Source of the DNA: Pseudomonas sp. GM78
Lineage (GTDB): Bacteria; Pseudomonadota; Gammaproteobacteria; Pseudomonadales; Pseudomonadaceae
Direction of reading: 5' to 3'
Length of the DNA stretch: 45,166 nt
NCBI RefSeq assembly: GCF_000282475.1
Contig: NZ_AKJF01000133.1
Coordinates: 1 to 45,166, forward strand
Shown in pieces: positions 43,413 through 45,166 of the stretch. The notes beneath the pieces were generated by a model, which ran no database searches, was not told where the DNA came from, and worked only from the letters and a program-made list of their open reading frames with translations. The translations under genes and the position numbers were made by a program. Positions within the stretch are counted from its first letter, which is position 1; each line of letters starts with the position of its first letter.

Positions 43413-44795
43413 ATGAAAATAACAACAAGAGGCGTGATGTTCGTAGCTGCAGTGGCCGCCAATGTCGGCCTGCAAGGCAACGTACTTGCGCAGGTATCGC
43501 CGCAAGAGGCTGCCAAACTCGGCAAGGAACTGACCTGTGTCGGTGCCGAGAAAGCCGGCAACGCCGAAGGCACCATCCCGCCCTACACCGGCAAGTACCT
43601 CGGCGAGGTACCAGGCTGGAATCACGTGAAGTTTTCCGGCAGCCAGCCGGTCGACCCCTACGCTTCCGAAAAGCCGATCCTGGTGATCACCGCGCAGAAT
43701 ATGAGCCAGTACGAAAGCCATTTGACCGAAGGTCAGAAGGCCCTGCTCAAGCGCTACCCAACCACCTACAAGATGAACATCTACCCAGGTCATCGTGACT
43801 TCCGCTACCCGGACTATGTTTGCGAACGGGCGATGAAAAACGCCTTGAACGCCAAGCTGGCCGACGACGGCATGGGCATCGAAGGGATCGGCCAGATACC
43901 GTTTCCGATCCCGAAAAACGGCATGGAGCTGCTGTGGAACCACCAGCTGCCGGCGCGTGCCTACACCGAAGAAAAGGTCAGCGATTTGGCGTCAGTCCTG
44001 CCTAACGGCAGCATCGGCTGGGGTCGTGCCCATGCGCGAAATCTCTCGCAAGCCAACTCGCCGACAGTCGAGCCCAAGACTGAAGGCGCGATACAGGCCA
44101 TGAGCTGGAACACCACGCTAAAACCGGCGCGCGACAACGGTGTAGTGAGTATTTCCCAAGAACCCTACAACTTCCTCACCAACCCGCGTCAGGCCTGGAG
44201 CTACAGCCCGTCCACCCGGCGTGTACGGCAGTTGCCTGGCTACGGTTACGATCAGCCCATGATCGGTACCAACGGCACCATGACTGTCGACGAAGACCGT
44301 CTTTACAACGGCTCGCCCGAGCGTTTCAACTGGACGCTGATCGGCAAGCGTGAAGTCTACGTTCCGGCCAACGCTTTCAAGCCGAACACCGGTGCCGTCA
44401 AGTACGCCGACATCCTCACCCCCAACCACCCCAACCCTGACTACATGCGCTATGAGCTGCGCCGTGTCTGGGTGCTTGAGGCCAAGTTGAAAGAGGGCTA
44501 CCGCCATGTCTACGGCAAGCGTGTGCTGTTTATTGACGAAGACACCTGGAACTCGGTGGTTTCGGACAACTACGACAGCCGTGGTGCACTGTGGAAGCAT
44601 GCGATGATCAACTACTACTACCACCCGGACATGAGCGCCTGGCAGGCCGGTTCGCAGTTCTTCATGGACCTGAACTCAGGGCAGTACACCGGCTACGCCA
44701 TGACCAACGAGTCCAAGAAGGGGCCGATTCTCAACGAAGCCAAGTTCACCCCGGACATGTACACCGCGGATGCGGCACGAGCGATGGGGCGCTAA
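43413..44795 (+). CDS. Exported DUF1329 protein
   Basis: The 460-residue protein has a Sec signal peptide (MKITTRGVMFVAAVAANVGL, cleavage after about residue 26) and a long domain I recognise as DUF1329, related in fold to LolA/LolB-type lipid carriers. The ATG at 43413 follows AAGGAG; upstream ATG codons in the frame lack a signal peptide. In Pseudomonas, DUF1329 genes often accompany DUF1302 genes in clusters for hydrophobic substrates, but no DUF1302 gene is present here. A role in binding or carrying the steroid through the periplasm is plausible. A strong terminator follows. Confidence 0.85.
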   Translation: MKITTRGVMFVAAVAANVGLQGNVLAQVSPQEAAKLGKELTCVGAEKAGNAEGTIPPYTGKYLGEVPGWNHVKFSGSQPVDPYASEKPILVITAQNMSQYESHLTEGQKALLKRYPTTYKMNIYPGHRDFRYPDYVCERAMKNALNAKLADDGMGIEGIGQIPFPIPKNGMELLWNHQLPARAYTEEKVSDLASVLPNGSIGWGRAHARNLSQANSPTVEPKTEGAIQAMSWNTTLKPARDNGVVSISQEPYNFLTNPRQAWSYSPSTRRVRQLPGYGYDQPMIGTNGTMTVDEDRLYNGSPERFNWTLIGKREVYVPANAFKPNTGAVKYADILTPNHPNPDYMRYELRRVWVLEAKLKEGYRHVYGKRVLFIDEDTWNSVVSDNYDSRGALWKHAMINYYYHPDMSAWQAGSQFFMDLNSGQYTGYAMTNESKKGPILNEAKFTPDMYTADAARAMGR

Positions 44796-44817
44796 CGGCA
44801 CTGATCATGTGAAGATA

Positions 44818-44850
44818 AAAAAACCCAGGTGAAAATCTGGGTTTTTTTTT
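44818..44850 (+). terminator. Rho-independent terminator ending the catabolic cluster
   Basis: An eight-bp AAACCCAG/CTGGGTTT stem with an eight-base loop is followed by a run of T residues. It marks the right end of the cluster. Confidence 0.85.
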
Positions 44851-44889
44851 GGCTTGAGCGACCTCATTGCAGGGCTGTTCGAGGTCCAT

Positions 44890-45017
44890 TGTGGGAGCGA
44901 GGCTGCTCCGGGCGGCGTTCCGACGAAAAACGTCTAGACACCGCGACCATTCAGACAGTGCGCGTTATCGTTGACGTCCATCGTCGGAACGCCGCCCGGA
45001 GCCGGCTCGCTCCTACA
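44890..45017. repeat. REP/BIME-like inverted repeat
   Basis: Two 37-base arms (44890-44926 and 44981-45017) are inverted copies with three mismatches, flanking a 54-base centre. The outer TGTGGGAGCGAG...CTCGCTCCTACA ends are typical of Pseudomonas REP elements. It could form a large cruciform or RNA hairpin downstream of the cluster terminator. Confidence 0.75.
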
Positions 45018-45053
45018 GTCGTAGTACTGCTCACTTTAGGTTGGAGGGCTCCA

Positions 45054-45166
45054 GGTGCATATTTGGAATGGGTGTATATCCGTTGCTGCGGTAACGGCCA
45101 CTTAGGGTTTCGCCCTTACGGCGAGTCACTTGGAAAAGCCCCAAGTAACCAAGGGCTCTTGCCCCT
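45054..45166 (-). repeat. Dispersed intergenic repeat, right copy
   Basis: Positions 45054-45127 are the inverted counterpart of 29-102, with two mismatches. The sequence continues to the window end with an AAGTAACCAAGGGCTCTTGCCCC-like stretch common to this repeat type, so the element probably extends beyond the window. No gene is visible from 44851 to the end. Confidence 0.75.

Noticed and set aside
1-45166. CRISPR array, prophage, integrase or complete insertion sequence
   Set aside because: No spaced direct-repeat array, phage structural gene, integrase or transposase frame was found on either strand.

Overview
The window looks like chromosomal DNA of a Pseudomonas, most likely of the fluorescens/putida type. 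The evidence is the gene order tig-clpP-clpX-lon-hupB-ppiD behind a tRNA-Arg/His/Leu/His cluster, the GC-rich coding bias, REP-like palindromes, and a dispersed repeat found near both ends. No plasmid or phage genes are visible.

Positions 1-15.4 kb are mostly housekeeping. They hold a periplasmic D-Ala-D-Ala endopeptidase (pbpG), folD, four tRNAs, trigger factor, the ClpXP and Lon proteases, HU-beta, a decayed tRNA-Asp-like sequence, PpiD, a DUF2242 lipoprotein, a 28-codon acidic ORF behind an ANR-type box, an AraC-family regulator, and a membrane-anchored nitrilase-fold protein that has lost two of its three catalytic residues.

Positions 15.6-44.8 kb hold a nearly unbroken catabolic cluster that reads as steroid (bile-acid or sterol-type) degradation. 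The leftward operon carries a flavin reductase fused to a MarR domain (HsaB/C1 type), an SDR resembling 7-alpha-hydroxysteroid dehydrogenase, the meta-cleavage tail enzymes (hydratase, acylating acetaldehyde dehydrogenase, hydroxy-oxovalerate aldolase) and an MFS transporter. The rightward genes carry an aldehyde dehydrogenase, a Tat-exported amidase, an HsaA-type flavin hydroxylase, a 3-ketosteroid delta1-dehydrogenase, a delta4(5alpha)-dehydrogenase, a KshB-type reductase and a FadD3-type CoA ligase.

A second block follows, led by an SDR and a divergent enoyl-CoA hydratase. It encodes a side-chain module equivalent to the mycobacterial igr operon (ChsH2, ChsE1-like, ChsH1, Ltp2-like aldolase, ChsE2-like), a second acyl-CoA dehydrogenase pair, a second CoA ligase and an exported DUF1329 protein.

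Four control regions in this block carry a related palindrome, T(C/A)GTC(C/T)-N4-(G/A/T)GACGA. A plausible -10 hexamer lies 21-22 nt downstream of each, which suggests one regulon under a dimeric activator. The regulator gene is not in the window. The extradiol dioxygenase, the ring hydrolase, KshA and the IpdAB-type ring C/D enzymes are also absent, so the pathway must be completed from elsewhere. All functions are inferred from sequence recognition; no database search was possible.
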